Shown: positions 18,036 to 26,071 of the stretch, piece by piece
How the letters are laid out: each line of letters starts with the position of its first letter
Position numbering within the stretch: the stretch's first letter is position 1
From: Alphaproteobacteria bacterium
Lineage (GTDB): Bacteria; Pseudomonadota; Alphaproteobacteria; Rhodobacterales; Rhodobacteraceae
Assembly: GCA_030425185.1 (NCBI GenBank)
Contig: JAUIAU010000013.1
Span: 1-64,000, forward strand
Direction of reading: 5' to 3'
Length of the DNA stretch: 64,000 bases
Program-made: the position numbers and the translations under genes
Notes under the pieces: generated by a model
The model's database searches: none
What the model was told of the DNA's origin: nothing
What the model saw: only the letters and a program-made list of their open reading frames with translations

Positions 18036-18770
18036 ATGACAGGCAAGAGCAATATCGTGAGCTTCGCGACGACGGCTGCCGTGCAGGACGTCCTTCCGAG
18101 CGAAGCCGAAAGCGAGGTCGGGGACGACGCGTCCGCTCCGGACGCAGCGCAGGAGGGGGCCCTGCTGCTGCAGGATCCGGTCGGCGCGTCGTCCCCGGTT
18201 TCGTCCGACGAGGACGGGGACACGCCCGGCGAGGTGCGTCCGGACGAGGTCGCCCTGGCCCTGCGGGTGCTGCGGGCGGCGCGCCTCGCCCCGGAGCTGG
18301 CCGAGGCGCTCGGCGACACGCCCGACTATGTCCGCGACCGGATCGTCGCCGATATCGCGGCCTGCGCGCGGGCCAACCGGCCGGCCCAGGTCGGCGAGAT
18401 CGTCGGGACCCATCTGACCCCGCTCGAAACTCCCGAGGGCAACCTGCACCTGCGCCGGGTCCGGCGTCTGGGCGAGACGGCGGAGACCGCGTTCCTCGAC
18501 GCGCAGCGGGGGTTCACCGACCTCGATATCGAGCTCCTGGCCAACGACGTGATCCGGGACGTGGCCACCCAAACCCTCGGTCCCGGGCGCTATGCCGGAT
18601 CGGACGTGCGCTTCGTGATCTATGGCAACGGTACGGTGCGGGAGTTCCCGGGAGAGGTCATCGGCCGCTCCTACCGCACCTATCGCAGCGTGCCGGACTT
18701 CGTCTTCGCCGCGCTGGAGCGGGTCGACTGGTGGCGGCTTGATCGGTCGGCGGGCACGCCTGCACCGTAA
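18036..18770 (+). CDS. Hypothetical protein
   Basis: I do not recognise this 244-residue protein. It has an acidic, low-complexity N-terminal 65 residues, a helical middle (VALALRVLRAARLAPELAEAL), and a C-terminal alpha/beta region ending in YRSVPDFVFAALERVDWW. There is no signal peptide, membrane segment or zinc motif. The ATG at 18036 is preceded by GGGGAGA about 9 nt upstream. An earlier in-frame start at 17916 would add basic residues without a ribosome site. It is convergent with the MarR gene that ends 15 nt further on. Confidence 0.6.
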   Translation: MTGKSNIVSFATTAAVQDVLPSEAESEVGDDASAPDAAQEGALLLQDPVGASSPVSSDEDGDTPGEVRPDEVALALRVLRAARLAPELAEALGDTPDYVRDRIVADIAACARANRPAQVGEIVGTHLTPLETPEGNLHLRRVRRLGETAETAFLDAQRGFTDLDIELLANDVIRDVATQTLGPGRYAGSDVRFVIYGNGTVREFPGEVIGRSYRTYRSVPDFVFAALERVDWWRLDRSAGTPAP

Positions 18771-18785
18771 CCGGTCGCGGCCCCG

Positions 18786-19274
18786 TCACCCGGCGGGACT
18801 GTCCGGACCGGCCGCCTGCAGGCGGTCCATCAGGTGCCGGGCCACCCGGAAGAACGCGTCGCGGTCGGCGGGCGGGACGCCCTCGAACAGGCGGTCCTGC
18901 GCGGCCTCGGACAGGGTGCGGATGCGGGCGATCAGCGCGTGGCCCTCTCCGGTCAGGGTCAGCGCGTTGGTGCGGCGGTCGGCGGTCACGCGATTCCGGT
19001 CGAGCAGTCCGGCCGCCTCCAGCGTCTTGACCAGCGCGGTGACGCTCGACTTCTTCAGAACCACCGAGGCGGCAAGGTCGCTCTGGGAGATCCCGGGGTT
19101 GAGCCAGACGATCAGCAGCACCCCGATCACGCCGGGTTCGACCTCGACGGCTTCCCGCAGCGCGCGGCCCTCGGGGCGCAGCAAGCTCTGGAGGGTGCGC
19201 ACCATGAAATGCAGGTCCCGGGTCAGGGGGCCGAGTTCCACGGCAGCCGGGCCTTTCGGGTCACTGTCGGTCAC
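18786..19274 (-). CDS. MarR family transcriptional regulator
   Basis: This 162-residue winged-helix regulator has the MarR core NPGISQSDLAASVVLKKSSVTALVKTLEAAGLLDRNRVTADRRTNALTL in residues about 57-105. It is closely similar to the MarR protein at 27279-27776, including the shared VVLKKS recognition region, so the two bracket and probably co-regulate the island between them. It is divergent from the TRAP transporter operon. A perfect palindrome (19350-19364) and a repeat shared with 27171 (19461-19486) lie in the intervening region. Confidence 0.9.
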   Translation of the reverse strand: MTDSDPKGPAAVELGPLTRDLHFMVRTLQSLLRPEGRALREAVEVEPGVIGVLLIVWLNPGISQSDLAASVVLKKSSVTALVKTLEAAGLLDRNRVTADRRTNALTLTGEGHALIARIRTLSEAAQDRLFEGVPPADRDAFFRVARHLMDRLQAAGPDSPAG

Positions 19275-19349
19275 GGGCGTTCCTCATCGGTGCTCGTCCA
19301 GACGTAGCCTGCCGTGTTCCGTCCGTAAAGCGCGCATGCCCTGATATTA

Positions 19350-19364
19350 GTTCGACCGTCGAAC
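19350..19364. promoter_or_regulatory. Perfect palindrome GTTCGAC-C-GTCGAAC
   Basis: This 15-bp perfect inverted repeat (7-bp arms, 1-bp centre) lies 76 nt upstream of the MarR start and 185 nt before the TRAP operon. The shape suits a MarR dimer, so it may be an autoregulatory site, distinct from the GGTTCA-type operator nearby. Confidence 0.45.
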
Positions 19365-19452
19365 CTTATGTGGCCCGACCGACAAACACCGCGTTTCTGC
19401 AGTGCGGCGAAAGCTCCACCTGCGAGGCATCAAGCCAGTCCTGCGAATCCGA

Positions 19453-19486
19453 TTGACAGGTGGCCAATATGGTTCATCATGTGAAC
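19453..19486 (+). promoter_or_regulatory. Putative promoter and MarR operator of the TRAP/P450 operon
   Basis: A TTGACA hexamer lies at 19453-19458. It is followed by TGGCCAATATGGTTCA and the inverted repeat GTTCA-TCATG-TGAAC at 19472-19486. The same TGGCCAATATGGTTCA sequence occurs at 27172-27187 beside the second MarR gene. The operator lies where it could block RNA polymerase. The -10 box is not clear. Confidence 0.55.
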
Positions 19487-19548
19487 TATCAAGCCCTGCC
19501 GGGGAGAGGAGGGCGTGGCTGAGTTCACAAGGACAAGGGGAGGAGTCC

Positions 19549-20559
19549 ATGTCTACATCGTTCAAGGCGACGGCACTGGCCGTCACGCTGGTGGCGGCCA
19601 GCAGCGGCGCGTTCGCCGCGGAGCTTCGGCTCTCGGTCGAGACGCCTCCGGGCCACGTGCGCAACCTCGCCGCCGAGCGCTGGGCCGCGGCCATTGCCGA
19701 GAAATCCGGCGGCTCGATCACCGTCGAGGTGTTCCCGGCGGCGCAACTCTACCGATCGGCCGATGCGATCCGGGCACTGGCCTCCGGGGCGCTGGACATG
19801 TCGATCCAGGCCTCGCCGACCCTCAGCCAGTTCGAGCCGAACCTGTCGGTCATCACCCTGCCGATGTTCTTCGGGGCCGACCGGGACGACGTCCGCGCGA
19901 TCCTCGACGGCCCGCTCGGGGACGAGCTCTGGGGCATGGTGGCCCGGAAGGGCATCGTCGTGCCGGACGGCGGGCATTTCGAGTTCGCGCCGAACAACTC
20001 GGCCTACACCGCCGGCAAGGAAATCGACAGCTACGCGGACCTCGCGGGCGTCAAGCTCGCCACGCCGCCGTCGCCCGTGGTCGTCGCGATCATGAAGGAG
20101 ATGGGCGCGGCCCCGCAGGCCACCCCGCGCGCCGAGATCGTCCTGCAGCTGACGCAGGGCCAGATCGACGGCCTCGGGTCGGTGACCGATCTGACGATCA
20201 CCGGCGGCAAGCTCTGGGAGGCGGGCATCGACCACGCCTTCGCCGACAACGCGGGCTGGGGCGTCTACATCCCGCTCGTCTCGAAGGCAACGCTCGACAA
20301 GCTGAGCCCGGAAGAGCAGGCGATCATCAACGAGGCCTGGGGCGAGGTCGTCGGCTGGGCGCGTGACTACGCCGCCGAGGAACTGGCCAGCGCCCGCGCG
20401 GTGAACGAGGAGAACGGCGTCACCTACCACGACCCCGATCCGGCCGATATCGCCGCGATGCGCGAGAAGATGGTCGCCGCCCAGGATGCCATCGTCGAGA
20501 GCAGCGGCATGGATGCCGATTTCGTCGCGCGCGTCGGCACCGCGCTCGCCGCCCGCTGA
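19549..20559 (+). CDS. TRAP transporter solute-binding protein (DctP type)
   Basis: This 336-residue periplasmic binding protein has a Sec signal peptide (about 23 residues, ending AFA). It has DctP-family features: AAERWAAAIAEKSGGSITVEVFPAAQL, a PMFF segment, and GMKL-like AGVKLATPPSP. The family binds carboxylates through an arginine in the central region. The ATG at 19549 has GGGGAGGAG upstream. It opens an operon with DctQ and DctM subunits and two P450s, which suggests the imported acid is a substrate of those enzymes. The ligand cannot be named. Confidence 0.92.
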   Translation: MSTSFKATALAVTLVAASSGAFAAELRLSVETPPGHVRNLAAERWAAAIAEKSGGSITVEVFPAAQLYRSADAIRALASGALDMSIQASPTLSQFEPNLSVITLPMFFGADRDDVRAILDGPLGDELWGMVARKGIVVPDGGHFEFAPNNSAYTAGKEIDSYADLAGVKLATPPSPVVVAIMKEMGAAPQATPRAEIVLQLTQGQIDGLGSVTDLTITGGKLWEAGIDHAFADNAGWGVYIPLVSKATLDKLSPEEQAIINEAWGEVVGWARDYAAEELASARAVNEENGVTYHDPDPADIAAMREKMVAAQDAIVESSGMDADFVARVGTALAAR

Positions 20560-20568
20560 TCCTCCCCT

Positions 20569-20600
20569 GCGCCGCTCCCGGGCTCTTTCGGGGGCGGCGC
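20569..20600 (+). terminator. Stem-loop between TRAP binding-protein and membrane-subunit genes
   Basis: GCGCCGCTCCCG at 20569-20580 pairs with CGGGGGCGGCGC at 20589-20600, with one T-G pair. There is no T run, so it is not a full terminator. Such a hairpin can partly terminate or protect the upstream message. This would give more binding protein than membrane subunits. Confidence 0.45.
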
Positions 20601-20616
20601 GACCACGGGCATCGCC

Positions 20617-21135
20617 ATGATCAACCGCATTCTCGGACTCTGGACCCGGCTCGAGGCCGTCCTGATCGGGCTGCTTCTGCTGGCCGCCCTCGTCGTGTTT
20701 CTCGGCGGGGCCGTCCTGCGCACCCTCGCGCCGCTGCATTCGGTGGACTGGGCCGAGGAGGTCGCGCTCTACGGGATCATCTGGGCGACCGCCCTCGCGG
20801 GGTCGTCGCTGGTCGCCGAAGGCCGGCACATCAACACCGAGGTCTTCCTGTCGATGCTGCCGCCGACGCTGCGCATCGCCATCGGCTGGGCGATGACCGT
20901 GCTCTCGGTCGGGTTCTGCGTGGCGATGATGGTCTACGGCTGGCAGGCCTTCGAGTTCGCCCTGCTGCTTGACGAACGCTCGGCGTCCTCGCTGCGGGTC
21001 GAGCAGGGCTGGGCCGTCTTTCTCGCCCTGCCGGTCGGCATGGCGCTCATCATCGGTCGGGTCGGCCTGATGCTGGCAGCGGGCCAGCGCCCCTTCGCCG
21101 GCGACGGCGCGTCCCACCAGAGTCCGCAGAGGTAG
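20617..21135 (+). CDS. TRAP transporter small membrane subunit (DctQ type)
   Basis: This 172-residue integral membrane protein has four predicted helices at roughly residues 15-38, 50-68, 88-110 and 128-150. It shows the DctQ-like pattern WAEEVALYGIIWATALAGSSLVAEGRHI. It pairs with the large permease encoded 9 nt downstream. It starts 57 nt after the binding-protein gene, across a stem-loop. Confidence 0.88.
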   Translation: MINRILGLWTRLEAVLIGLLLLAALVVFLGGAVLRTLAPLHSVDWAEEVALYGIIWATALAGSSLVAEGRHINTEVFLSMLPPTLRIAIGWAMTVLSVGFCVAMMVYGWQAFEFALLLDERSASSLRVEQGWAVFLALPVGMALIIGRVGLMLAAGQRPFAGDGASHQSPQR

Positions 21136-21144
21136 GTCCCCGCG

Positions 21145-22422
21145 ATGGAAGCCGTTCTCGGCCTGTCCGGCATGTTGGTGCTGATGGCGCTTGGCGCGCC
21201 GATCTTCGTCTCGCTCGGCGTGGCGGCGCTGGTGATGCTGTCCTTCGAGGGCCGCCCGCTGATGGACGCCGCCGCCCATTCGATCAACGGCATCAACTCG
21301 ACCACTTTCCTCGCCGTGCCGTTCTTCGTGATGGCCGCGACCTTCATGCAGAAGGGCGGCATCGCCCGGATCATCATCGAGGCGGCGGAAACCTGGGTCG
21401 GGCACTACCGGGGCGGTCTCGGCCTCGTCGCGGTGATCGCCACCACGCTCTTTGCCGCGATCAGCGGCTCGTCGGTGGTGACCGCGATGGCGATGGGAAC
21501 TTTCCTGATCCCCGCGATGGTCGAGCGCGGCTACGACCGGCCCTTCGCGATCGGCCTCGTCGGGGCGGCGGGCACGCTGGGCATCCTGATCCCGCCGTCG
21601 CTGTCGATGATCCTCTACGGGCTGATCGCCGAGGAAAGCGTGCCGCGGCTGTTCCTCGCCGGGGTCGTCCCGGGGCTGATGCAGGCGACGCTGCTGGCGG
21701 CCTGGGTGGTCTACTACTCGCGGCGGAAGGGCTACGCGTCGGGCCGCAAGGCCACCCGCGAGGAGTTCATCCGCAAGAACCTCCGCGCGCTGCCCGCCGT
21801 CGCCATCCCGCTGTCGGTCTTTGCCGGCATCTACTCGGGCTATACGACCGTGACCGAAAGCGCGGGCGTCGCGGCGGTCGCCTCGGTGCTGGTGGCGATC
21901 TTCGTCTACCGCGAGGTGCGCCCCTCCGAGGTCTTCGCGATGGCGACGGAAGGGATGAAGTCGGCCTCGGCGGTCACCTTCATCGTGATGTTCGCCCTGC
22001 TCTTCGCGCACTGGATCACCGGCTCGGGCATCCCGACCGCGCTCGTCAACTTCGCCATCGCCCGCGAGCTGGAGCCGTGGCAGTTCATGCTCGCGCTCAA
22101 CCTGATGATGATCGTGCTCGGCATGTTCCTCGATGCCGTCGCGGTGATGCTGATCGTCACCCCGATCGTCCTGCCGGTTCTCGACACCCTCGGCATCGAC
22201 CCCATTCACTTCGGGATCGTGCTCATCGTGAACATGGAGATCGCCTTCCTCACCCCGCCGATCGGGCTCAACCTCTTCGTGCTCGCCGTGATCGCGAAAG
22301 CGCCGATGTCGGAAGCGGTGCGGGGGATGCTGCCTTTCGTAGGCATCATGGTGATCTTCCTGCTCTTCATCACCTACATTCCGGAGATCGCGCTATGGCT
22401 GCCTCGGACGTTGATGAACTGA
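21145..22422 (+). CDS. TRAP transporter large permease (DctM type)
   Basis: This 425-residue permease has 11-13 hydrophobic helices and DctM-family motifs: LGAPIFVSLGVAALV near the N-terminus, the repeated ISGSSVVTAMAMGTFLIPAM, GTLGILIPPSLSMILYG, and FLTPPIGLNLFV late. It forms the ion-driven translocation channel of the TRAP system. Its 3' end overlaps the start of the first P450 gene by 28 nt. Transport and oxidation genes are thus on one transcript. Confidence 0.93.
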   Translation: MEAVLGLSGMLVLMALGAPIFVSLGVAALVMLSFEGRPLMDAAAHSINGINSTTFLAVPFFVMAATFMQKGGIARIIIEAAETWVGHYRGGLGLVAVIATTLFAAISGSSVVTAMAMGTFLIPAMVERGYDRPFAIGLVGAAGTLGILIPPSLSMILYGLIAEESVPRLFLAGVVPGLMQATLLAAWVVYYSRRKGYASGRKATREEFIRKNLRALPAVAIPLSVFAGIYSGYTTVTESAGVAAVASVLVAIFVYREVRPSEVFAMATEGMKSASAVTFIVMFALLFAHWITGSGIPTALVNFAIARELEPWQFMLALNLMMIVLGMFLDAVAVMLIVTPIVLPVLDTLGIDPIHFGIVLIVNMEIAFLTPPIGLNLFVLAVIAKAPMSEAVRGMLPFVGIMVIFLLFITYIPEIALWLPRTLMN

Positions 22423-23597
22423 CCCAGGACTGGGACCCCGCCGACCCGGCCACGCAGGCCGACTACCCGGCGGCACACGCGCAGGTCCGGCAGCGGACCC
22501 CGGTCGCGTGGTGCGGGCGCTGGGGCGGGTTCTACACCCTGATGCGCTACGACGACGTGGTGCAGGCCAGCCGCGACCCCGAGACCTTCACCGCCACCCG
22601 CATGACCGTCATCCCGAGCAGTCCGCGCAAGGGACTGCCCCGGTTGCCGCTCCAGAAGGATCCGCCCGAAAGCAACCGCTTCCGCAAGGGGCTGAACCCG
22701 TTCTTCAAGGAGAACCGGATCGGGGCGCTCGAGCCGCAGCTGGTGGCGCTGGCGGACCGGCTGATGGCCGATCTCAAGGCGGCGCCCGCCGCGGCGGATT
22801 TCTCGGGCGGCTTCGCGCAGCCGTTCACGCAAGGAACGCTGGGGCTGCTGCTCGGCCTCGACCCGGACGAGGCCCTCGAGATCGGGCGGCTCTCGCACGC
22901 CTATGTCGAGGCCGTGCAGGGCGAGGACCTCGAAACCGCCGGCCGCCTGTCGCGCGAGGTGGACGGCTTCGCGATCCGGCTGGTGGCGGACCGCCTGCGG
23001 CAGCCCCGCGACCCCGGCACCGACATCGTCAGCGGCCTCGCCGCGACCCGGCCCGAGGGCGGCCCCTACACCGATGAGGAACTGGCCGGGATGGTGCGCC
23101 TGATGCTGATCGGCGGCCATGTCGTCCCGCGCAACTTCCTCTGCTCGGTGGCCTGGCACATGGCGACCCACCCCGGGCATGTCGACCTGCTGCGCCGCGA
23201 TCCCGAGGCGTGGAAGCCGTTCATCGAGGAACTCTTGCGGTTCTACCCGGCGAACCAGGCGCTGGTCCGCGTGGCGACCCGCGACACCAGCCTGAGCGGC
23301 GTCGCGATCCCCGAAGGCTGCCCGGTGGCGCTGAACTTCCTCTCGGCGAACCGGGACGAGGCCGTCTTCGAGAACGCGATGGAGTTCGTGCCCGACCGCA
23401 GCCCGAACCGGCATGTCGCCTTCGGAATCGGCCCGCACATGTGCCTCGGCGTCGCGCTGGCCAAGGCCCAGACCCGGATCGTGCTGGCGGCGCTGCTTGG
23501 CTGCGACGGGCTGGCGGTGGTGGGCACGCCCACGCGGGCGAAGTGGACCGAGTTCGGGATCACGGCGCTCACGCTCGACCTGCGGGCCCGCGCATGA
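22395..23597 (+). CDS. Cytochrome P450 with non-canonical I-helix (first of tandem pair)
   Basis: This 400-residue soluble bacterial-type P450 has the ExxR motif (EELLR), a K'-helix/meander region (EFVPDRSPNRH), and the haem-thiolate signature FGIGPHMCLG. The I-helix reads GGHVVPRN where most P450s have AGHETT. The acidic residue and the proton-relay threonine are therefore both missing. GGAG lies 8 nt before the ATG at 22395, inside the end of the TRAP permease gene. It overlaps the second P450 gene by 4 nt. Redox partners are not encoded nearby. The substrate is unknown. Confidence 0.9.
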   Translation: MAASDVDELTQDWDPADPATQADYPAAHAQVRQRTPVAWCGRWGGFYTLMRYDDVVQASRDPETFTATRMTVIPSSPRKGLPRLPLQKDPPESNRFRKGLNPFFKENRIGALEPQLVALADRLMADLKAAPAAADFSGGFAQPFTQGTLGLLLGLDPDEALEIGRLSHAYVEAVQGEDLETAGRLSREVDGFAIRLVADRLRQPRDPGTDIVSGLAATRPEGGPYTDEELAGMVRLMLIGGHVVPRNFLCSVAWHMATHPGHVDLLRRDPEAWKPFIEELLRFYPANQALVRVATRDTSLSGVAIPEGCPVALNFLSANRDEAVFENAMEFVPDRSPNRHVAFGIGPHMCLGVALAKAQTRIVLAALLGCDGLAVVGTPTRAKWTEFGITALTLDLRARA

Positions 23598-24790
23598 CGC
23601 GCCCGGCCGATTTCGACGTGCCCGAGGCGGAGGATTTCGACTCCCCGCACGCGCTTTTTGCCGGGTTGCGCCACGGCTGTCCGGTGGCGTGGTCGAACGA
23701 CCTCGGCGGGTTCTGGGCGGTCACGCGCCATGCCGACGCCCGCGCGGTGCTGGAAGACTGGAGGACGTTCACCACCACGGTGCAGAACGTCGTGCCGCCC
23801 GTCGCCACGACACAGCGCCGCCCGCCGCTGCACCTCGACCCGCCCGACAACATTCCCTATCGCAACGCGATCCTGAAGCACCTCTCGCCCGAGCGGCTGG
23901 AGGGGTGGGGGCCCCGGATCGAGGACATGGTCGCGCGGTTCCTCGACCCGTGGCTGGCGAAGGGCGGCGGCGATATCTGCGCCGAGTTCTCGTTCCTGCT
24001 GCCGATCGCGCTGCTGGCGGAGTTCTTCAATCTCGCGCCCGCCGAGGCCGAGCGCATCCGCCTTGTCGGCGCCGAGTTCAACATGGCGTTGCAGCGGCAG
24101 GACCTCGTCACGCTGCGCGCCAAGTCGGACGAACTCTACGACATCGCGCGCGCGCTGATCGAGGACCGGATCGCGCACCCGCGCCCGCCCGAGAGCGACC
24201 CCACCGCCAGCCTGCTCGCGGTGCGGGTCGATGGCGCGCCGCTCGCCCACGACCTCGTGCTGGGCGCGCTGCGCCAGTTCCTGCTGGTGGGCATCATCGC
24301 GCCCACGACCTTTATCGGGTCGATGGCGGTTCACCTCGCGCGTCACCCCGAGCACCACGCACGCCTGCGGGACGCGCCCGACCTGGTGCCCGAGGCGCTG
24401 GAGGAACTGCTGCGGCTCTACACGCCCTACCGGGGGTTCGCCCGCACCGCGCGCGAGGACACCGTGCTCGGCGGCCGCCAGATCAGGGCGGGCGACGCGC
24501 TGGCGGTCGTCTTCACCTCCGCCAACCGGGATGCCGAGGTCTTCGAGGACCCCGACACCTTCCGGCTCGACCGCAGCGCGCGGGACCTGCTGACCTTCGG
24601 GCGGGGGCCCCACATGTGCCCCGGCGCGCCGCTTGCGCGTCTCTTGCTGCGCGAGGTGCTGCGGCAACTGACGGCGAAGACGGCGCGGCTGGAACTGACG
24701 GGCGATATCGAGATGACGCGCTGGCCGGAATACGGCCCGCTCCGGGCCGAGGTCCGGGCGATCCCGGTGGGCGGGGCCGCGAACAGCTGA
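23594..24790 (+). CDS. Cytochrome P450 with non-canonical I-helix (second of tandem pair)
   Basis: This 398-residue P450 has EELLR (ExxR) and the haem loop FGRGPHMCPG. Its I-helix reads LVGIIAPTTF, again without the acid/threonine pair and with a proline at the same place as in the preceding P450. It begins in a 4-nt ATGA overlap with that gene, so both are translated from one message. The two proteins are only moderately similar, so they are diverged paralogues and not a recent duplication. They may act in sequence or as a heteromer. The gene is convergent with the dehydratase-like genes. Confidence 0.9.
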   Translation: MTRPADFDVPEAEDFDSPHALFAGLRHGCPVAWSNDLGGFWAVTRHADARAVLEDWRTFTTTVQNVVPPVATTQRRPPLHLDPPDNIPYRNAILKHLSPERLEGWGPRIEDMVARFLDPWLAKGGGDICAEFSFLLPIALLAEFFNLAPAEAERIRLVGAEFNMALQRQDLVTLRAKSDELYDIARALIEDRIAHPRPPESDPTASLLAVRVDGAPLAHDLVLGALRQFLLVGIIAPTTFIGSMAVHLARHPEHHARLRDAPDLVPEALEELLRLYTPYRGFARTAREDTVLGGRQIRAGDALAVVFTSANRDAEVFEDPDTFRLDRSARDLLTFGRGPHMCPGAPLARLLLREVLRQLTAKTARLELTGDIEMTRWPEYGPLRAEVRAIPVGGAANS

Positions 24791-24817
24791 GGTCCGGGAC
24801 GCCCGTCCGCGATCCCC

Positions 24818-26071
24818 TCAGCCCGTCCGTCCCGCCACCTCGTCGAGCGCGGCCCGCACGCGGGCCTCGGTCGCCGCGCGGTCCCACTGGCGCGGGTCCA
24901 CCATGTCCGAGCGGATCTCGACGACGCGCACGCCCGCCGCCGTCAGCGCCTCGCGCGCGAAATGGCTGCCATATCCCGAGAACCGGTCGTGTTCCGGCAC
25001 CAGCATCACCGCCACGTCGATCCGGTTGCGGCGCGCCTCGCGCACCAGCCATTCGTTGACCCAGGGCGGCTGGTGCAACTGTTCGTTCATCGCGGACACC
25101 CGCGCGGCCAGCGCGCGCAGCGGGTCGCCGTGGTCGGCCCGGATATAGCCGTCGGCGGCGAAGGGCAGGTACATCGACCACGCGAAGACCGCGCCGTGGC
25201 TGTCCTCGAAAGCGGCGTAGAAGCCGGTATCGAACCACAGGCCCGCGCCGATCCACATCATCCGGATGCGCTCGTCCGGGCAGACGGCGTGACCGCTGCG
25301 GATCCGGTCCACGACCTCGTCGTGGAAGGCCTGCACATGGGCCATGGCCCAGTCCGAGCCCCGGTGCCACTGCGGGATCATGACGTTCGGCATCTGCTCG
25401 GAAATCCGCATCGGGACCTTCGGCGCGTCCGCGATCATCGCCGACACCTTGTCGAACAGCCGTTCCTGCGCGTCGATCCGGGCCATGTAGGCGGCGAACG
25501 CAGCCGCATCGAAGCGACGTCCGGTCAGGGTTTCGAGCGCCGCGATCAGCTCTTCCATCTCGGCCACCATCAGGTCCAGCCGGGCGGTGCCGTAGAACGC
25601 TTCCCAGTCCGTGCGGGCGCGGTGCCACCAGTCCGGCGCGGGGTCCGGAACCGCCGGAGCCGACAGCAGGTGCAGCGGCGCGCCGGTCAGCTCGGACCAG
25701 CGCTGGAAGATGCGCGGATGCTCGTCGGAACTGGCCCGCGCGCAGAGCAGCGCCGGGGCAGGCAGCCCGCCCCAGGGCTGGCGGTCCGTGTCGCCCTCGA
25801 TCTGCGCCACCAGCGGCAGGCTGGAATAGCGCGGCAGATGGGGGTGGAAGCCCATCTCTTCCATGCGGTCGAAATAGGACGGTGCCAGTTGCTTGGCCGC
25901 GATGACCGCGGACCACCACTGGTTGGTGACAATCGGCACGTCCATCACGTGGAACAGTTCATGCGGCGTGTCCGCGTTGACGAAGGCGTAGGACGCGCCA
26001 TCCGCGATCCGGGTCCGGAGATCCTTGACCCAGGCCTTCTGATACGCAGCGGCGTCTGCGGCACAGGTCAT
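24818..26071 (-). CDS. 2-hydroxyacyl-CoA dehydratase-like subunit (second of pair)
   Basis: This 417-residue protein matches the HgdB/FldC/BcrC-type dehydratase family by overall pattern. This includes ALLCARASSDEHPRIFQRW, where family members have a conserved cysteine motif (C..xxK.FE), and a C-terminal LVPEHDRFSGYGSHFAREAL segment. Few cysteines are available as Fe-S ligands. The start at 26071 shares an ATGA overlap with the upstream subunit and has GGAGA 7 nt before it. The ATP-dependent activator usually needed by this family is not in the window. The substrate is unknown. Confidence 0.75.
   Translation of the reverse strand: MTCAADAAAYQKAWVKDLRTRIADGASYAFVNADTPHELFHVMDVPIVTNQWWSAVIAAKQLAPSYFDRMEEMGFHPHLPRYSSLPLVAQIEGDTDRQPWGGLPAPALLCARASSDEHPRIFQRWSELTGAPLHLLSAPAVPDPAPDWWHRARTDWEAFYGTARLDLMVAEMEELIAALETLTGRRFDAAAFAAYMARIDAQERLFDKVSAMIADAPKVPMRISEQMPNVMIPQWHRGSDWAMAHVQAFHDEVVDRIRSGHAVCPDERIRMMWIGAGLWFDTGFYAAFEDSHGAVFAWSMYLPFAADGYIRADHGDPLRALAARVSAMNEQLHQPPWVNEWLVREARRNRIDVAVMLVPEHDRFSGYGSHFAREALTAAGVRVVEIRSDMVDPRQWDRAATEARVRAALDEVAGRTG

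Noticed and set aside
20569-20600. Full Rho-independent terminator after the TRAP binding-protein gene
   Set aside because: There is no T run after the stem, and downstream genes clearly belong to the same operon.
19525-22209. Very long open frame on the minus strand (about 890 codons) across the TRAP genes
   Set aside because: It is the complement of strongly supported TRAP genes in high-GC DNA, is full of His/Arg/Asp low-complexity sequence and matches no family.
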